This document shows positions 51,486 through 61,113 of a DNA stretch of 64,000 bases, piece by piece. The stretch is taken from contig CAYXVG010000018.1 of the NCBI GenBank assembly GCA_964468205.1, positions 55,383 through 119,382 of the forward strand. Direction: 5' to 3'. Below the pieces are notes generated by a model. That model had not been told where the DNA came from, did not search any database, and saw nothing but the letters and a program-made list of their open reading frames with translations. Position numbers and translations under genes: made by a program. The DNA comes from CAWELS01 sp964468205 (lineage in GTDB: Bacteria > Acidobacteriota > Terriglobia > Bryobacterales > Bryobacteraceae). How positions within the stretch are numbered: the stretch's first letter is position 1; every line of letters begins with the position of its first letter.

Positions 51486-54097
51486 TCGCCGCCGTCTTCA
51501 AACGCGAGTTCGCGAGCTATTTCCGGAACCCCACCGGCTATGTCTTCATCACGCTCTTCGTATTCGTGAGCGCAGTGGCCGCATTTTGGCAGGAGGACTT
51601 CTTTCTCAACAACCTCGCGAATCTCGATCAATTGAACGAGTATTTCCCCTACCTGCTCGTCTTCCTCGCGCCGGCCATCACAATGGGCCTTTGGGCCGAA
51701 GAGCGGAAGCAGGGTACCGAAGAGCTTCTAATGACGCTGCCGGCGAGCAATGCCGCACTCGTCGCCGGCAAGTACCTGGCCGCTCTTGGCATCTACACGG
51801 CCGCCCTGGCCTTCTCGCTCAGTCACGTCGTGGTTCTGCTGTTTTTGGGCAGCCCGGACGTCGGGCTGCTGTTTTCGACCTATCTTGGCTACTGGCTGAT
51901 GGGCGCCGCGCTGCTGGCGTTGGGGCTGCTCGCCAGCCAGCTTACCGATAACTTGACTGTCGCTTTCATCCTCGGCGCTCTGTTTTGCTCTGTCCCCGTC
52001 GCTTTGCGGCACGCGGGGGCTCTGTTCACCGGGCGCTGGCGGCAACTGGCCGAACAGCTTTCCGCCGTGGAGCAGTTCCGCGACCTTTCCCGCGGCATCG
52101 TCTCCGGCTCGTCGGTTGTCTACTTTGCCGCGATTGCAGTCGGAGTCCTTTATCTCTCGATCGCCGTCGCTGGCCGCCGCCGCTGGCCGACGGGTAAGAA
52201 AGCTCCGTTGATGAGCGCCCATGTGCTGGCGCGCGCCGCCGCAGTTTGTGTCATCGCGGGTTCGCTGACCGTGCTGGCCGGACGTCTTGGCGGCCGCGTG
52301 GACGTCACGAGCGAGCAGATCCACTCTCTGGCGCCGGAGACGGCCGAACTATTGAGAGGGCTCGATCCGGAGCGGCCGGTGTTCATTCGCGCCTACTTGA
52401 GCCCCCGAGTGCCAAGGAGTTACCTGGAGGTTCGCCGCAATCTCGCCGCCTACTTGCAGGAGTTCACCGCGGTGGGCCGCGACCGCGTTTACAGCCGCAT
52501 CATCGAGACCACGAAGTACTCGCCCGAGGCGCGGGAAGCGAGGGAACTCTACGGCATCGAGGCCTACCAGTTGCCGCCCACCGAGGAGACCGCCGGGTCG
52601 CTGAGCGAGATTTTCCTCGGTGTGGTTTTCTCCTGCGGCGCCGAAGAGTTTGTCATTCCGTTCTTCGAGCGCGGGCTGCCGGTGGAGTACGAGCTGATGC
52701 GTTCCATTCGGGTTGTCTCCCAGGCCGGCCGCCGCAAGGTGGGCATCGTGGCCACGGACGCGCGCCTGTTTGGCGAGTTCGATTTTGAGACAAAACGCCA
52801 ATTCCAGGACTGGTCGATCATTCCCGAGCTGCGCAAGCAATACGAGGTAGTGAAGGTGTTGCCCGAGAACGATCTTCCGGAGGACCTCGACGTGCTGATC
52901 GCCGTCCTGCCGAACACCCTGTCTACCCGGGAGGTCAGCCGCCTTACAACTTACGTCGAGAGTGGAAAACCCGTGCTGGTCGCATTCGATCCTCTACCGG
53001 CCTTCAACATGGATCTCGCCCCCGCCGCGGCGCGCACTCCCGCCAACCCGTTTTCGCAACAGGCGCCGCCCCAGGTGACTGATCTGAGTCCGCTGCTAGA
53101 AGCGCTGGGCGTGGAGTGGAATGACGAAGAGATTGTGTGGGACCGCTACAACCCGCACCCCCAGTTTCGCCAAATGCCGGACGAAGTGATCTTCGTCAGT
53201 CCCGGCAGCGGGGCTGAAAACCCCTTCCAGGAAAGCGAGGAGATGACCTCGGGTCTGCAGGAAGTGGTGCTGCTCTATGCCGGTGCGCTCCGCGGCGCAG
53301 AGGGCGCGGAATTCACTCCGCTCATGACCACCGGACTCGAATCGGGGATCGCCCGGTGGAACCAACTTGTCGCGCGGACGATGTTTGGCACGCGGCTGAT
53401 CCAGCCGCGGGACCGGACGGCGGACGAGCAGGTCCATACCGTGGCCGCGCTTCTGAGGCGCGACGGCGAGAAGCCGTTGAACGCCGTTGTTCTGGCCGAC
53501 GTCGACATGATGGGCGAACAGTTCTTCGAACTGCGCCGGCGCGGCATCGAAAACCTGCAGTTTGACAATGTGACTTTCTTGCTGAACGCCGTTGACGACC
53601 TTGCGGGCGACAAGGCCTTCATCGCGCTGCGGAAGCGGCGCCCGCGCCACCGCACCCTCGAGGCCGTGGAAGCGCGCACCCGGGTTTACGAAGACGAGCG
53701 CCAGCGGCGGACCCAGGAGGCCCAGAGCACCGCGGAAGAGCGTCTCGCCGAGGCTCAGGCCCGCCTTGACGCCGCCGTGGAGGAGATCCGGCGCCGGCCC
53801 GATCTCGACGACCAGACCCGGGAAATCATGATTTCGAATCTCCGGCGCGGCGAGGAGCGGCGCCTCCAGGTGGCGCGCACCAACATCGAGGACGAGCGCG
53901 ACCGCGAGATCGAAAACGCGCGCATCTCCATGGAAGAGTCCGTCCGGCGCATCCGGAACACCATTAAGCTGATGGCCGTCGGGCTGCCGCCGATTCCGGC
54001 CCTGATTATTCTCGTGCTCGTGTCCCTGCGCAAACTCCGCCTCGAACGAATGCGAATTTCGACGGACCGCCTCGTGGAAAGGAGGAAGGCCGCGTGA
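51464..54097 (+). CDS. Fused GldF-GldG: ABC-2 permease joined to GldG-type periplasmic protein
   Basis: An 877-residue protein. Residues 1-240 form a six-helix ABC-2 permease (PGYVFITLFVFVSAVAAFW; APAITMGLWAEERKQGTEELLMTLP, the family motif). A further helix near 260 leads into a large periplasmic GldG/ABC_transp_aux domain (about 290-720), a charged coiled-coil stretch (about 740-815) and a final helix (PPIPALIILVLVSL). In Bacteroidetes gldF and gldG are separate genes required for gliding. An AAGGAGG site precedes the ATG, and the overlap with the ATPase gene (22 bp) implies coupling. The role in this organism is unknown. Confidence 0.85.
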   Translation: MPGFGRVVAAVFKREFASYFRNPTGYVFITLFVFVSAVAAFWQEDFFLNNLANLDQLNEYFPYLLVFLAPAITMGLWAEERKQGTEELLMTLPASNAALVAGKYLAALGIYTAALAFSLSHVVVLLFLGSPDVGLLFSTYLGYWLMGAALLALGLLASQLTDNLTVAFILGALFCSVPVALRHAGALFTGRWRQLAEQLSAVEQFRDLSRGIVSGSSVVYFAAIAVGVLYLSIAVAGRRRWPTGKKAPLMSAHVLARAAAVCVIAGSLTVLAGRLGGRVDVTSEQIHSLAPETAELLRGLDPERPVFIRAYLSPRVPRSYLEVRRNLAAYLQEFTAVGRDRVYSRIIETTKYSPEAREARELYGIEAYQLPPTEETAGSLSEIFLGVVFSCGAEEFVIPFFERGLPVEYELMRSIRVVSQAGRRKVGIVATDARLFGEFDFETKRQFQDWSIIPELRKQYEVVKVLPENDLPEDLDVLIAVLPNTLSTREVSRLTTYVESGKPVLVAFDPLPAFNMDLAPAAARTPANPFSQQAPPQVTDLSPLLEALGVEWNDEEIVWDRYNPHPQFRQMPDEVIFVSPGSGAENPFQESEEMTSGLQEVVLLYAGALRGAEGAEFTPLMTTGLESGIARWNQLVARTMFGTRLIQPRDRTADEQVHTVAALLRRDGEKPLNAVVLADVDMMGEQFFELRRRGIENLQFDNVTFLLNAVDDLAGDKAFIALRKRRPRHRTLEAVEARTRVYEDERQRRTQEAQSTAEERLAEAQARLDAAVEEIRRRPDLDDQTREIMISNLRRGEERRLQVARTNIEDERDREIENARISMEESVRRIRNTIKLMAVGLPPIPALIILVLVSLRKLRLERMRISTDRLVERRKAA

Positions 54098-55311
54098 AGA
54101 GCGAACTTGCAAAGACCGCCGCTTTCCTGGCCGCGGCGATTGTGCTTGCGGCCGGAGCCAACTGGATTCAGCCGGAGGCAGCCACTCCTGAAGTATTGAG
54201 CGACGAAGGCGAGCCGCTCTTCCCGGACTTCCGCGACGTGATGGATGTGAAGGTGATCGAGGTGATCTCTTACGACGAGGAGCAGGCCGTCGCCACGCCG
54301 CTCAAGGTCGAGTTCCGCGACAAGCGCTGGATTCTGCCCTCGCATGACGGCTATCCAGCGGAAGCCGAGGACCGCCTCGACAAGACCGCCGGAGCTTTGC
54401 TCAACCTCCGCAAGGACCTCGTGGTTTCCGACCGCATCGAAGACCATGGCGTTTACGGTGTCATCGATCCACTCGACATGGATGTGGCTAGCCTCGCTGG
54501 CCGGGGCAAGCGCGTCACCTTGCGGAACGAAGCCGGCGATGTCCTCGCCGACATGATTCTCGGCAGGAAGGCGCCAGACCGCGAGGGGTTTCGCTACGTG
54601 CGGCTGCCAGGCCAGAAGCGCGTTTACGGCGTGAAGACAGAGGCCGACCCCTCCGCCCGCTTCGAGGACTGGGTGGAGGACAACATGCTGCGCCTGGCCA
54701 GTTCGCGTGTCCGCAAGATCACGGTGAACAGCTACTCGATCGACGAGAGCATCGGCCGCCTCACGAACATGCAACGGGTCGAGATGACGAAAGCCGACGG
54801 CAAATGGAGTACCGCCGGTACCCGTAACGTGAGCAGCGGGAAGGCCGCCGCGGCGGCTTCGGCGCTTGCCTCGATCCGTATTGTCGGCGCGCGGCCGAAA
54901 CCCAAACCGCTGGCTGACCAATTGCGCAACGGCGCCCTCGAGATGACGCTTGAAACCGTGATGTCTCTGCGCCAACGCGGTTTCTTCCTTACGCCCGAGG
55001 GCCGTCTGCTCGCGAACCAGGGAGAGGTGATCGTGGAGACCGATAACGGCGTCGTCTACACTCTTCGCTTGGGCGAAATCGTCTCCAGCGGCGGTATCAC
55101 TGAAAGCCCGAGTAACGGGGACGAAGAGGAAAAACGAGACGGGGGGCAGGACCGCTACGTCCTGGTGATGGTCCGCCACGACCCCGAACTGGCCGCCAAG
55201 TACGGCGGTTCGGGCAACGGCGAGCGCACCGCCGATTTCCTCAACCGCAAGTTCGCCGACTGGTACTACGTGGTCTCCGGCGAAGATATCAAGAAGATCC
55301 GCGCCGAGTAA
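54094..55311 (+). CDS. DUF4340 protein of the Gld-type ABC system
   Basis: A 405-residue protein with an N-terminal hydrophobic anchor (AKTAAFLAAAIVLAAGAN) and a DUF4340 beta-repeat domain (the KRWILPSHDGYPAEAEDRLDKTAGALLNLR segment is typical). Such proteins commonly follow GldG-like genes and may be the periplasmic accessory of the transporter. The GTG start overlaps the preceding stop as GTGA, so it is translationally coupled. Another likely name is 'ABC-transporter auxiliary lipoprotein'; no lipobox Cys is visible. Confidence 0.82.
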   Translation: MKSELAKTAAFLAAAIVLAAGANWIQPEAATPEVLSDEGEPLFPDFRDVMDVKVIEVISYDEEQAVATPLKVEFRDKRWILPSHDGYPAEAEDRLDKTAGALLNLRKDLVVSDRIEDHGVYGVIDPLDMDVASLAGRGKRVTLRNEAGDVLADMILGRKAPDREGFRYVRLPGQKRVYGVKTEADPSARFEDWVEDNMLRLASSRVRKITVNSYSIDESIGRLTNMQRVEMTKADGKWSTAGTRNVSSGKAAAAASALASIRIVGARPKPKPLADQLRNGALEMTLETVMSLRQRGFFLTPEGRLLANQGEVIVETDNGVVYTLRLGEIVSSGGITESPSNGDEEEKRDGGQDRYVLVMVRHDPELAAKYGGSGNGERTADFLNRKFADWYYVVSGEDIKKIRAE

Positions 55312-55337
55312 GAAACTTCCTCGAGTTTTGCAGCCGG

Positions 55338-56822
55338 CTATTCCGTTTCCGGCGTCCACCGCACCACGGGCTTGCGCGCGGCGGTAACTTCGTCCACACG
55401 TTTTACGCGGGTGGAGTGTGGGGCGGACTTCACCACTTCGGGGTCTTGCTCGACCTCCTCCGCGATCGAGAGCAAGGCGTCAATGAAAAAGTCCAGTTCC
55501 TGTTTGCTCTCCGTTTCGGTGGGCTCGATCATCATCGCTCCCTTGACAATCAGCGGGAAGCTGACGGTATAGGGATGGAATCCGTAGTCGATGAGCCGCT
55601 TCGCAATGTCGCCGGTGCGGACGCCCTTCTCTAGCTGCCGGGCGTCGCTGAAGACGCATTCGTGCATCACCGGCTCCTGGTGTGGCAGCTCGTATTTCGC
55701 CTCGAGCTTGCGGCGGATGTAGTTGGCGTTGAGGATCGCGTCGAGAGTGGCCCGGCGCAGGCCGTCGCCGCCGTGCGCCATGATGTAGGCCAGCGCGCGG
55801 ACGAGCACGCCGAAATTGCCATAGAAAGCGCGGACGCGTCCGATGGACCGCGGCCGGTCATAGTCCCACTGCCAGGCCTCGCCAACCCGCTTCAGCCGCG
55901 GTGTTGGGAGGAAAGGTTCCAGGTGGCTCTTCACCGCCACGGGCCCCGCTCCCGGGCCGCCGCCGCCGTGGGGAGTGGAGAATGTCTTGTGCAGGTTCAG
56001 GTGCATCACGTCGACGCCGAAATCTCCCGGCCGCGCGATCCCGGCAAGCGCGTTCATATTGGCGCCGTCCATGTAGACCATTGCCCCTTTGGCGCGCATG
56101 ATGCCGGCGACCTCGACGATATTCTCCTCGAAGACGCCGAGCGTGTTCGGATTCGTAACCATCAGGGCGGCGACGTTCTCGTCCACCACCGTAGAGAGAG
56201 CGGCCACGTCGACCATGCCGCGGCTGTCCGAGGCAATGTTCTTCACTTCGTAACCGGCGATACCCACTGTCGCCGGATTGGTGCCGTGCGCCGAATCCGG
56301 GATCAGAACGTACTTGCGCGGGTTGCCCTGCGCTTGAAGGGCGGCTCGGATCAGCAGAATTCCCGTCAGCTCGCCGTGAGCTCCGGCGGCCGGCTGCAGC
56401 GTTACCGCGTCCATGCCGCAGATCTCGATGAGAGCGCCCTCCAGATCCGCCATGATCGCCATGGCGCCTTGCGAGAGCTCGTCCGGTTGGTAGGGGTGGG
56501 CCCAGGCGAGGCCCTCGACCCGGGCTACGGCTTCGTTGATGCGGGGGTTGTACTTCATCGTGCAGGAGCCGAGCGGGTAGATGCCATGGTCAATCGCGTA
56601 ATTGTAGGTCGAAAGCCGGGTGAAGTGCCGGATCGCTTCCACTTCGCTGACTTCCGGGAACCCCGGGATTTCGTCGCGCACGTTTTCGGCTCCCATGGCC
56701 TCGCCGGCATCTACCGGGGGAACATCCAAAGGGGGCAGTTGGTAGGCGGCCTTCCCCGGCGAACTCCGCTCGAAGATGAGGGGTTCGTTCTGGGTGATGT
56801 GAGATCGTACCTTTTTGATCAT
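55338..56822 (-). CDS. gcvPB: Glycine dehydrogenase (decarboxylating) subunit 2
   Basis: A 494-residue PLP subunit of the split P-protein, which decarboxylates glycine and passes the aminomethyl group to lipoyl-GcvH. Lys279 in HLNLHKTFSTPHGGGGPG is the PLP lysine, and SAHGTNPATVGIAGY and DGANMNALAG are typical cofactor segments. Length fits GcvPB (480-510). It follows gcvPA with a 27-bp gap and is the last gene of the glycine-cleavage operon. No L-protein (lpd) is adjacent, as is usual since it is shared with other complexes. Confidence 0.95.
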   Translation of the reverse strand: MIKKVRSHITQNEPLIFERSSPGKAAYQLPPLDVPPVDAGEAMGAENVRDEIPGFPEVSEVEAIRHFTRLSTYNYAIDHGIYPLGSCTMKYNPRINEAVARVEGLAWAHPYQPDELSQGAMAIMADLEGALIEICGMDAVTLQPAAGAHGELTGILLIRAALQAQGNPRKYVLIPDSAHGTNPATVGIAGYEVKNIASDSRGMVDVAALSTVVDENVAALMVTNPNTLGVFEENIVEVAGIMRAKGAMVYMDGANMNALAGIARPGDFGVDVMHLNLHKTFSTPHGGGGPGAGPVAVKSHLEPFLPTPRLKRVGEAWQWDYDRPRSIGRVRAFYGNFGVLVRALAYIMAHGGDGLRRATLDAILNANYIRRKLEAKYELPHQEPVMHECVFSDARQLEKGVRTGDIAKRLIDYGFHPYTVSFPLIVKGAMMIEPTETESKQELDFFIDALLSIAEEVEQDPEVVKSAPHSTRVKRVDEVTAARKPVVRWTPETE

Positions 56823-56849
56823 GGTTGAAGGCTCTCCGGCGAATCGGCG

Positions 56850-58169
56850 CTAGCGGCCGAGAAAAACTTCGGCAACGGCATCCATATCTTCTTTCCGGGA
56901 CATCTCGGTGGCGCAGAACAGCATGCAGTCCTCCAATTCCGGATAGAAGCGTCCGAGCGGCAGGCCGCCGACAATTCTGCGTTCGAGGAGCTTCTTGTTG
57001 ATTTCCTCCGGCTTCTTGATAACCGAATGCGCGACGAACTCGTTGAAGAACGGGCCGAAGAACTTCTGCGGCAGCAACCCGGAGAGATAGTGAGCCTTGG
57101 CGAGGTTCTGTTCGGCCAACTCCCGCAGTCCCCGCTTGCCATAAACGGTCATGAAGACGGTAGCCATGAGCGCGACCAGGGCTTGGTTCGTGCAAATATT
57201 CGAGGTCGCCTTCTCGCGTCTGATGTGCTGCTCTCTGGTGGAGAGGGTGAGGCAATATGCTTCGTTCCCGTCAATGTCTTTCGTCCGGCCCACCAAGCGG
57301 CCTGGTAGTTGGCGTATGTATTCCTGTTTCGTGGCGATCACGCCGGCGAACGGCCCTCCGTAGCCCGGGGTGATCGCGAACGACTGCAATTCGCCGGCGA
57401 CAATGTCCGCATCCGCCGGTGGCCGCACGAGACCGAGCGCCACCGCCTCGGTGAAGACGACGACGAGCAAGGCGCCGTTTTTGTGCGCCAATTCGGCCGC
57501 TGCTTTGCTGTCCTCGATCGTCCCGAAGAAATTGGGCGACTGGATGATTACCGCCGCGGTTTCGGCGTCGATCTTGCTCTCGAGCTCGTCGAGATCGCTG
57601 GCTCCAAGGGCGGGGACGTATCCGAATTCGTCCACTTTCACGCCCTGATTGCGGGCATAAGTGGCCAGCACCTCGCGATACTCCGGGTGGACTGTGCTAG
57701 CGATGACGATGCGATCGCGGCGGGTGACGCGGCGGGCTATCTGCGCGGCTTCCGGCACCGCGGTGGAGCCGTCATAGACTGAGGCGTTCGCCACGTCCAT
57801 TCCGGTGAGCTGGCAGATCATCGTCTGAAACTCGAAAATGGTTGTCAGGGTGCCTTGTGAGATCTCGGCTTGGTACGGCGTGTAGGCGGTGAGGAACTCG
57901 CCGCGCGAGACAACGGTGTCCACCAGCACGGGGCGGTAGTGGGCGTAGACCCCCGCGCCGAGAAAACTGGCATGGCCATTGGCATTCTCTTCACCACGCC
58001 GGCGGAAATAGTCCGCAATCTCGTATTCCGATACGCCGCCGTCGAGAGCGAGGGGACGGCTCAGGCGTACGCCGTTGGGCAGGTGTGCACAGAGATCTTC
58101 CAGCGAGTTTAAACCGCAGGCCTCCAACATCTCGCGGCGCTCGGAATCTGACTTCGGTAGATATCGCAA
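56850..58169 (-). CDS. gcvPA: Glycine dehydrogenase (decarboxylating) subunit 1
   Basis: A 439-residue partner of GcvPB. RYLPKSDSERREML opens the protein; FLGAGVYAHYRPVLVDTVVSRGEFLTAYTPYQAEISQGTLTTIFEFQTMI is the hallmark of the GcvPA N-terminal part. It forms the alpha2beta2 P-protein with GcvPB and lacks the PLP lysine. It is 6 bp downstream of gcvH and 27 bp upstream of gcvPB on the same strand. Confidence 0.95.
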   Translation of the reverse strand: MRYLPKSDSERREMLEACGLNSLEDLCAHLPNGVRLSRPLALDGGVSEYEIADYFRRRGEENANGHASFLGAGVYAHYRPVLVDTVVSRGEFLTAYTPYQAEISQGTLTTIFEFQTMICQLTGMDVANASVYDGSTAVPEAAQIARRVTRRDRIVIASTVHPEYREVLATYARNQGVKVDEFGYVPALGASDLDELESKIDAETAAVIIQSPNFFGTIEDSKAAAELAHKNGALLVVVFTEAVALGLVRPPADADIVAGELQSFAITPGYGGPFAGVIATKQEYIRQLPGRLVGRTKDIDGNEAYCLTLSTREQHIRREKATSNICTNQALVALMATVFMTVYGKRGLRELAEQNLAKAHYLSGLLPQKFFGPFFNEFVAHSVIKKPEEINKKLLERRIVGGLPLGRFYPELEDCMLFCATEMSRKEDMDAVAEVFLGR

Positions 58170-58175
58170 TGAGTG

Positions 58176-58562
58176 CTACGAATCTCCCTTCTCTATATAT
58201 TCTTGATACTCCGCAGCGCTCATCAGATGGTTTATCTCGTCTGGATTGCTGAGCTTTACCTTTACGAGCCAGGCGTCATCGTGCGGGGCTTCGTTGACCT
58301 TTTCCGGCGCGTCCGTGAGGGCCTCGTTCACTTCGGTTACCTCTCCAGTGACGGGCGAGTACATGTCCGACACGGCTTTTACGGACTCGACCGAACCCAT
58401 GGTCTTTTCCGCGGCCACCGCGTCGCCTGGTTGTGGCAGGTCCACATATACAATGTCGCCGAGCTCGGATTGGGCGTAGTCCGTGATACCGATGGTGGCG
58501 ACGCCGTTCTCGACGCTAACCCACTCGTGTTCCGTCGTATAGCGATAGTTTTCTGGGTACAT
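58176..58562 (-). CDS. gcvH: Glycine cleavage system H protein
   Basis: A 128-residue lipoyl carrier. Lys62 in MGSVESVKAVSDM is the lipoylation site, and the whole lipoyl-domain pattern (EHEWVSVENGVATIGITDYAQSELGDIVYVDLP) is intact. It shuttles the aminomethyl group between P, T and L proteins. Four bases follow gcvT, and six precede gcvPA. Length fits (120-135). Confidence 0.96.
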   Translation of the reverse strand: MYPENYRYTTEHEWVSVENGVATIGITDYAQSELGDIVYVDLPQPGDAVAAEKTMGSVESVKAVSDMYSPVTGEVTEVNEALTDAPEKVNEAPHDDAWLVKVKLSNPDEINHLMSAAEYQEYIEKGDS

Positions 58563-58566
58563 GAGG

Positions 58567-59658
58567 CTATTTCTCTCGCTTGTAAAAAGGGATTTCGACG
58601 GTGACTGCCTCCACCGTCTGATGGCGAATCTGAATCTCGATCGTGCGGCCTGGCTCGGCCAGGGCTGATGGCAGGTAACACATTCCTATATTCTTGCCGA
58701 TGGTTGGAGACGGTCCGCCGCTGGTGACCCAACCGGCGGCTCTTCCGTCGACGAATACTTCGTAGCCGTCGCGCCCGACGCCGCGGCCGCGCATCTCGAA
58801 TCCGATGAGCTTGCGCTTGACGTTGTCCTTCGCCTTCGCCAGCGCCTCGCGGCCCTGAAAGTCTCCCTTATCCATCTTGACGATCCAGCCGAGGCCTGCC
58901 TCCCACGGGTTGATGGAAGCATCAATCTCATGACCATAGAGCGCCATGCCGGCTTCCATCCGCAGCGTGTTCCGCGCGCCGAGACCGCAGGGTCTGACGC
59001 CGAATTCGGCGCCGGCCTCCAGCAGTTCTCCCCACACGCGCTCCGCCTCCTCTGGCGCGATGTAGATCTCGAAGCCGTCTTCGCCGGTGTAGCCGGTGCG
59101 GGCGATGCGCGCGGGCGCGCCGGAGACCTTGCCGTCGAGGAAGCGGTAATAGCGGATCCCGGAGAGGTCCGTTTCGGTCAGCTTCTGCAGCGTGGCTGGA
59201 CCCTTCGGCCCCTGAATGGCAATCTGGACGTACTTCGGGCCGGCGAACTCGACCTCGGCGTCCCAGTGGTTGGCCGCCCGGATATGCTCGTAGTCCTTTT
59301 CCTGATTGGAGGCGTTGACGCAGAGGAAGTACTCTTGGTCTTCGACCTTGTGGACGAGAATATCGTCCACGAACCCGCCGTGATCGTAGAGCAGGCCGGA
59401 GTAGTGCGCTCGTCCCGGCGCCAGCTTCGCGGCGTTGTTGGTGGTCACGAAGTTCGTCAATTCGAGCGCTTGCGGTCCGCGGATCTCGATTTCCCCCATA
59501 TGGCTGACATCAAACAGCCCGACTGCCGTGCGGACCGTTTTGTGCTCGTCCAGGATGCCGGAGTACTGAACCGGCATCTCCCAACCGCCAAAATCTACCA
59601 TTCGCGCGCCGAGATTTCGGTGGACGGAATTGAGGGGAGTCTTCTTCAGGTTGCTCAT
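58567..59658 (-). CDS. gcvT: Aminomethyltransferase (glycine cleavage T protein)
   Basis: A 363-residue enzyme that moves the aminomethyl group to tetrahydrofolate and releases ammonia. DFGGWEMPVQYSGILDEHKTVRTAVGLFDVSHMGEIEIRGP is the T-protein N-terminus; the catalytic Asp is expected in FVDDILV-type segment and ARTGYTGEDGFEIY is the folate-binding motif. ATG 59658 (MSNLKKTPLNSVH) is chosen; the longer frame adds 15 unlikely residues. First gene of the operon gcvT-gcvH-gcvPA-gcvPB. TTGACA (minus, 59734-59739) may be its -35; the -10 is unclear. No glycine riboswitch is present. Confidence 0.95.
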   Translation of the reverse strand: MSNLKKTPLNSVHRNLGARMVDFGGWEMPVQYSGILDEHKTVRTAVGLFDVSHMGEIEIRGPQALELTNFVTTNNAAKLAPGRAHYSGLLYDHGGFVDDILVHKVEDQEYFLCVNASNQEKDYEHIRAANHWDAEVEFAGPKYVQIAIQGPKGPATLQKLTETDLSGIRYYRFLDGKVSGAPARIARTGYTGEDGFEIYIAPEEAERVWGELLEAGAEFGVRPCGLGARNTLRMEAGMALYGHEIDASINPWEAGLGWIVKMDKGDFQGREALAKAKDNVKRKLIGFEMRGRGVGRDGYEVFVDGRAAGWVTSGGPSPTIGKNIGMCYLPSALAEPGRTIEIQIRHQTVEAVTVEIPFYKREK

Positions 59659-59779
59659 CGGATTCAACACCGCGGCGTTGGCTGCAAGGCGGGTGTCCAG
59701 CAAACCTCCAAGCTAGCAGGGGGGGCGGAAATGTGTCAATCGAATTAGGTTCGAGTGCGCGCCCGCCAGGGAATCCTAA

Positions 59780-59785
59780 TATGAT
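59780..59785 (+). promoter_or_regulatory. -10 TATGAT seven bases before the Gfo/Idh start
   Basis: TATGAT ends seven bases before ATG 59793, the same arrangement as TATAAT at 39084. No ribosome-binding site precedes the ATG. A second candidate ATG (59781) overlaps the hexamer and cannot then be the start. Confidence 0.45.
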
Positions 59786-59792
59786 AGAACCC

Positions 59793-61091
59793 ATGCAAAG
59801 GCGGACCATGCTTTTTACCGCGGCCTCATTGGGCAGAGTTCTGGGAGCCAACGACCGGATCCGGGTAGGTATCATTGGCTGCGGCGGGCGCGCGCTTCAT
59901 GTGGGGAAGCACATGCGGAACGCCGGCGGGGTCGATTACCCGGCGGTTTGCGATGTCTATCGAGCCCAGGCGGAGCGGGCGCGGGAGTTCGCCGGCGGCG
60001 AAGCGGAGATCTTCGCGGACTTCCGGCGTCTGCTGGAGCGAAAGGATCTGGACGCCGTCCTGATTGGGACGCCCGACCACTGGCACGCCATCCCGGCGGT
60101 TCTGGCAATCGAAGCAGGAAAGCACGTTTACGTGGAGAAGCCGCTGGCCCACAACGTCCGCGAAGGCCACGCGGTAGTTGAGGCCGCGAAGCAGTCCAAA
60201 AAGATCGTGCAGATCGGGACGCAACAGCGTTCGGCCGAGCACTTTCCTGAGTGCGCGGAGCTCATTCAGTCGGGAAAATTGGGCGACGTGCGCTTCGTGC
60301 GGGTGTGGAACTACGTGAACAGCTACCCCAACGGAATCGGGCGAGTTGCGGACTCCGAACCCCCGCCGGGCCTGGATTGGGATTTTTACCTCGGACCGGC
60401 GCCCCTGAGGCCGTACAACAAGTTGCGGCATCTCGGTAACTTCCGGTGGTTTTGGGACTACGCGGGCGGCTTCGTGACTGATTTCGGGACCCACCGGTTC
60501 GACACCGTTCACCAAATTATGGGGGCGGATACCCCGCGCACCGTCTACGCCGCCGGCGGTAAATTCAGCGTGGACGATGCGAGCGAAACGCCGGACACCG
60601 TTCAGGCCACCTTCGAATACCCCGGGTTCCTTCTCAGCTACGAGGGTTACCGGCTGAATGCCCACGGTCTCGGCGGCCGCACGCCCGGTCTGCGATACTA
60701 CCGCGCGAGAGGCGAGGATGACCGGCCCAACGGGATGGCGTTCTACGGCACGCGTGGAACGCTGATGGCGGACCGTTATTCCTACGAAATCTATCCCGAG
60801 CCTGGCTCCGGGTTGGAACGCCGCACCGTGCAGTCCTATGACGCCACTGACCGCCATACGCGGAACTTCGTGGAGGCGATACGCGGGCTGGCGAGGCAAG
60901 CAGCGCCGGTGGAAGGCGGTCACAAGGCAACCAACGTGGCCCACCTCGCCAACATCTCGTTCCGAACGGGCCGAAAGATTCTCTGGGATGCCGCGAGGGA
61001 AGAGTGTCAGAACGATCCCGAGGCGAATCGTTTACTCGGCCGGAAGGCTCGCAAGCCCTGGGACTTGCTAACCTGCGCGGAGTGCGCCTGA
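59793..61091 (+). CDS. Gfo/Idh/MocA-family oxidoreductase, Tat-exported
   Basis: A 432-residue NAD(P)-dependent sugar oxidoreductase. MQRRTMLFTAASLGRVLGAN resembles a Tat signal. GIIGCGGRALHVG is the Rossmann loop, and HVYVEKPLAHNV holds the conserved EKP motif with Lys as proton relay. C-terminal GDVRFVRVWNYV...WDFYLGPAPLRPY is typical of the exported acidobacterial/planctomycete group, which includes GH109-like glycosidases. Activity on a sugar or inositol is assumed from family only. The start was chosen at 59793 (59781 and 59733 are alternatives). It diverges from gcvT and converges with the wHTH-PD40 gene. Confidence 0.85.
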   Translation: MQRRTMLFTAASLGRVLGANDRIRVGIIGCGGRALHVGKHMRNAGGVDYPAVCDVYRAQAERAREFAGGEAEIFADFRRLLERKDLDAVLIGTPDHWHAIPAVLAIEAGKHVYVEKPLAHNVREGHAVVEAAKQSKKIVQIGTQQRSAEHFPECAELIQSGKLGDVRFVRVWNYVNSYPNGIGRVADSEPPPGLDWDFYLGPAPLRPYNKLRHLGNFRWFWDYAGGFVTDFGTHRFDTVHQIMGADTPRTVYAAGGKFSVDDASETPDTVQATFEYPGFLLSYEGYRLNAHGLGGRTPGLRYYRARGEDDRPNGMAFYGTRGTLMADRYSYEIYPEPGSGLERRTVQSYDATDRHTRNFVEAIRGLARQAAPVEGGHKATNVAHLANISFRTGRKILWDAAREECQNDPEANRLLGRKARKPWDLLTCAECA

Positions 61092-61113
61092 GCCCCACAC
61101 CCGATTCCGTTCA

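Noticed and set aside
59659..59780. Glycine riboswitch upstream of gcvT
   Set aside because: The interval to the next gene is too short for an aptamer plus switch, and I see none of the conserved cores of glycine aptamers.
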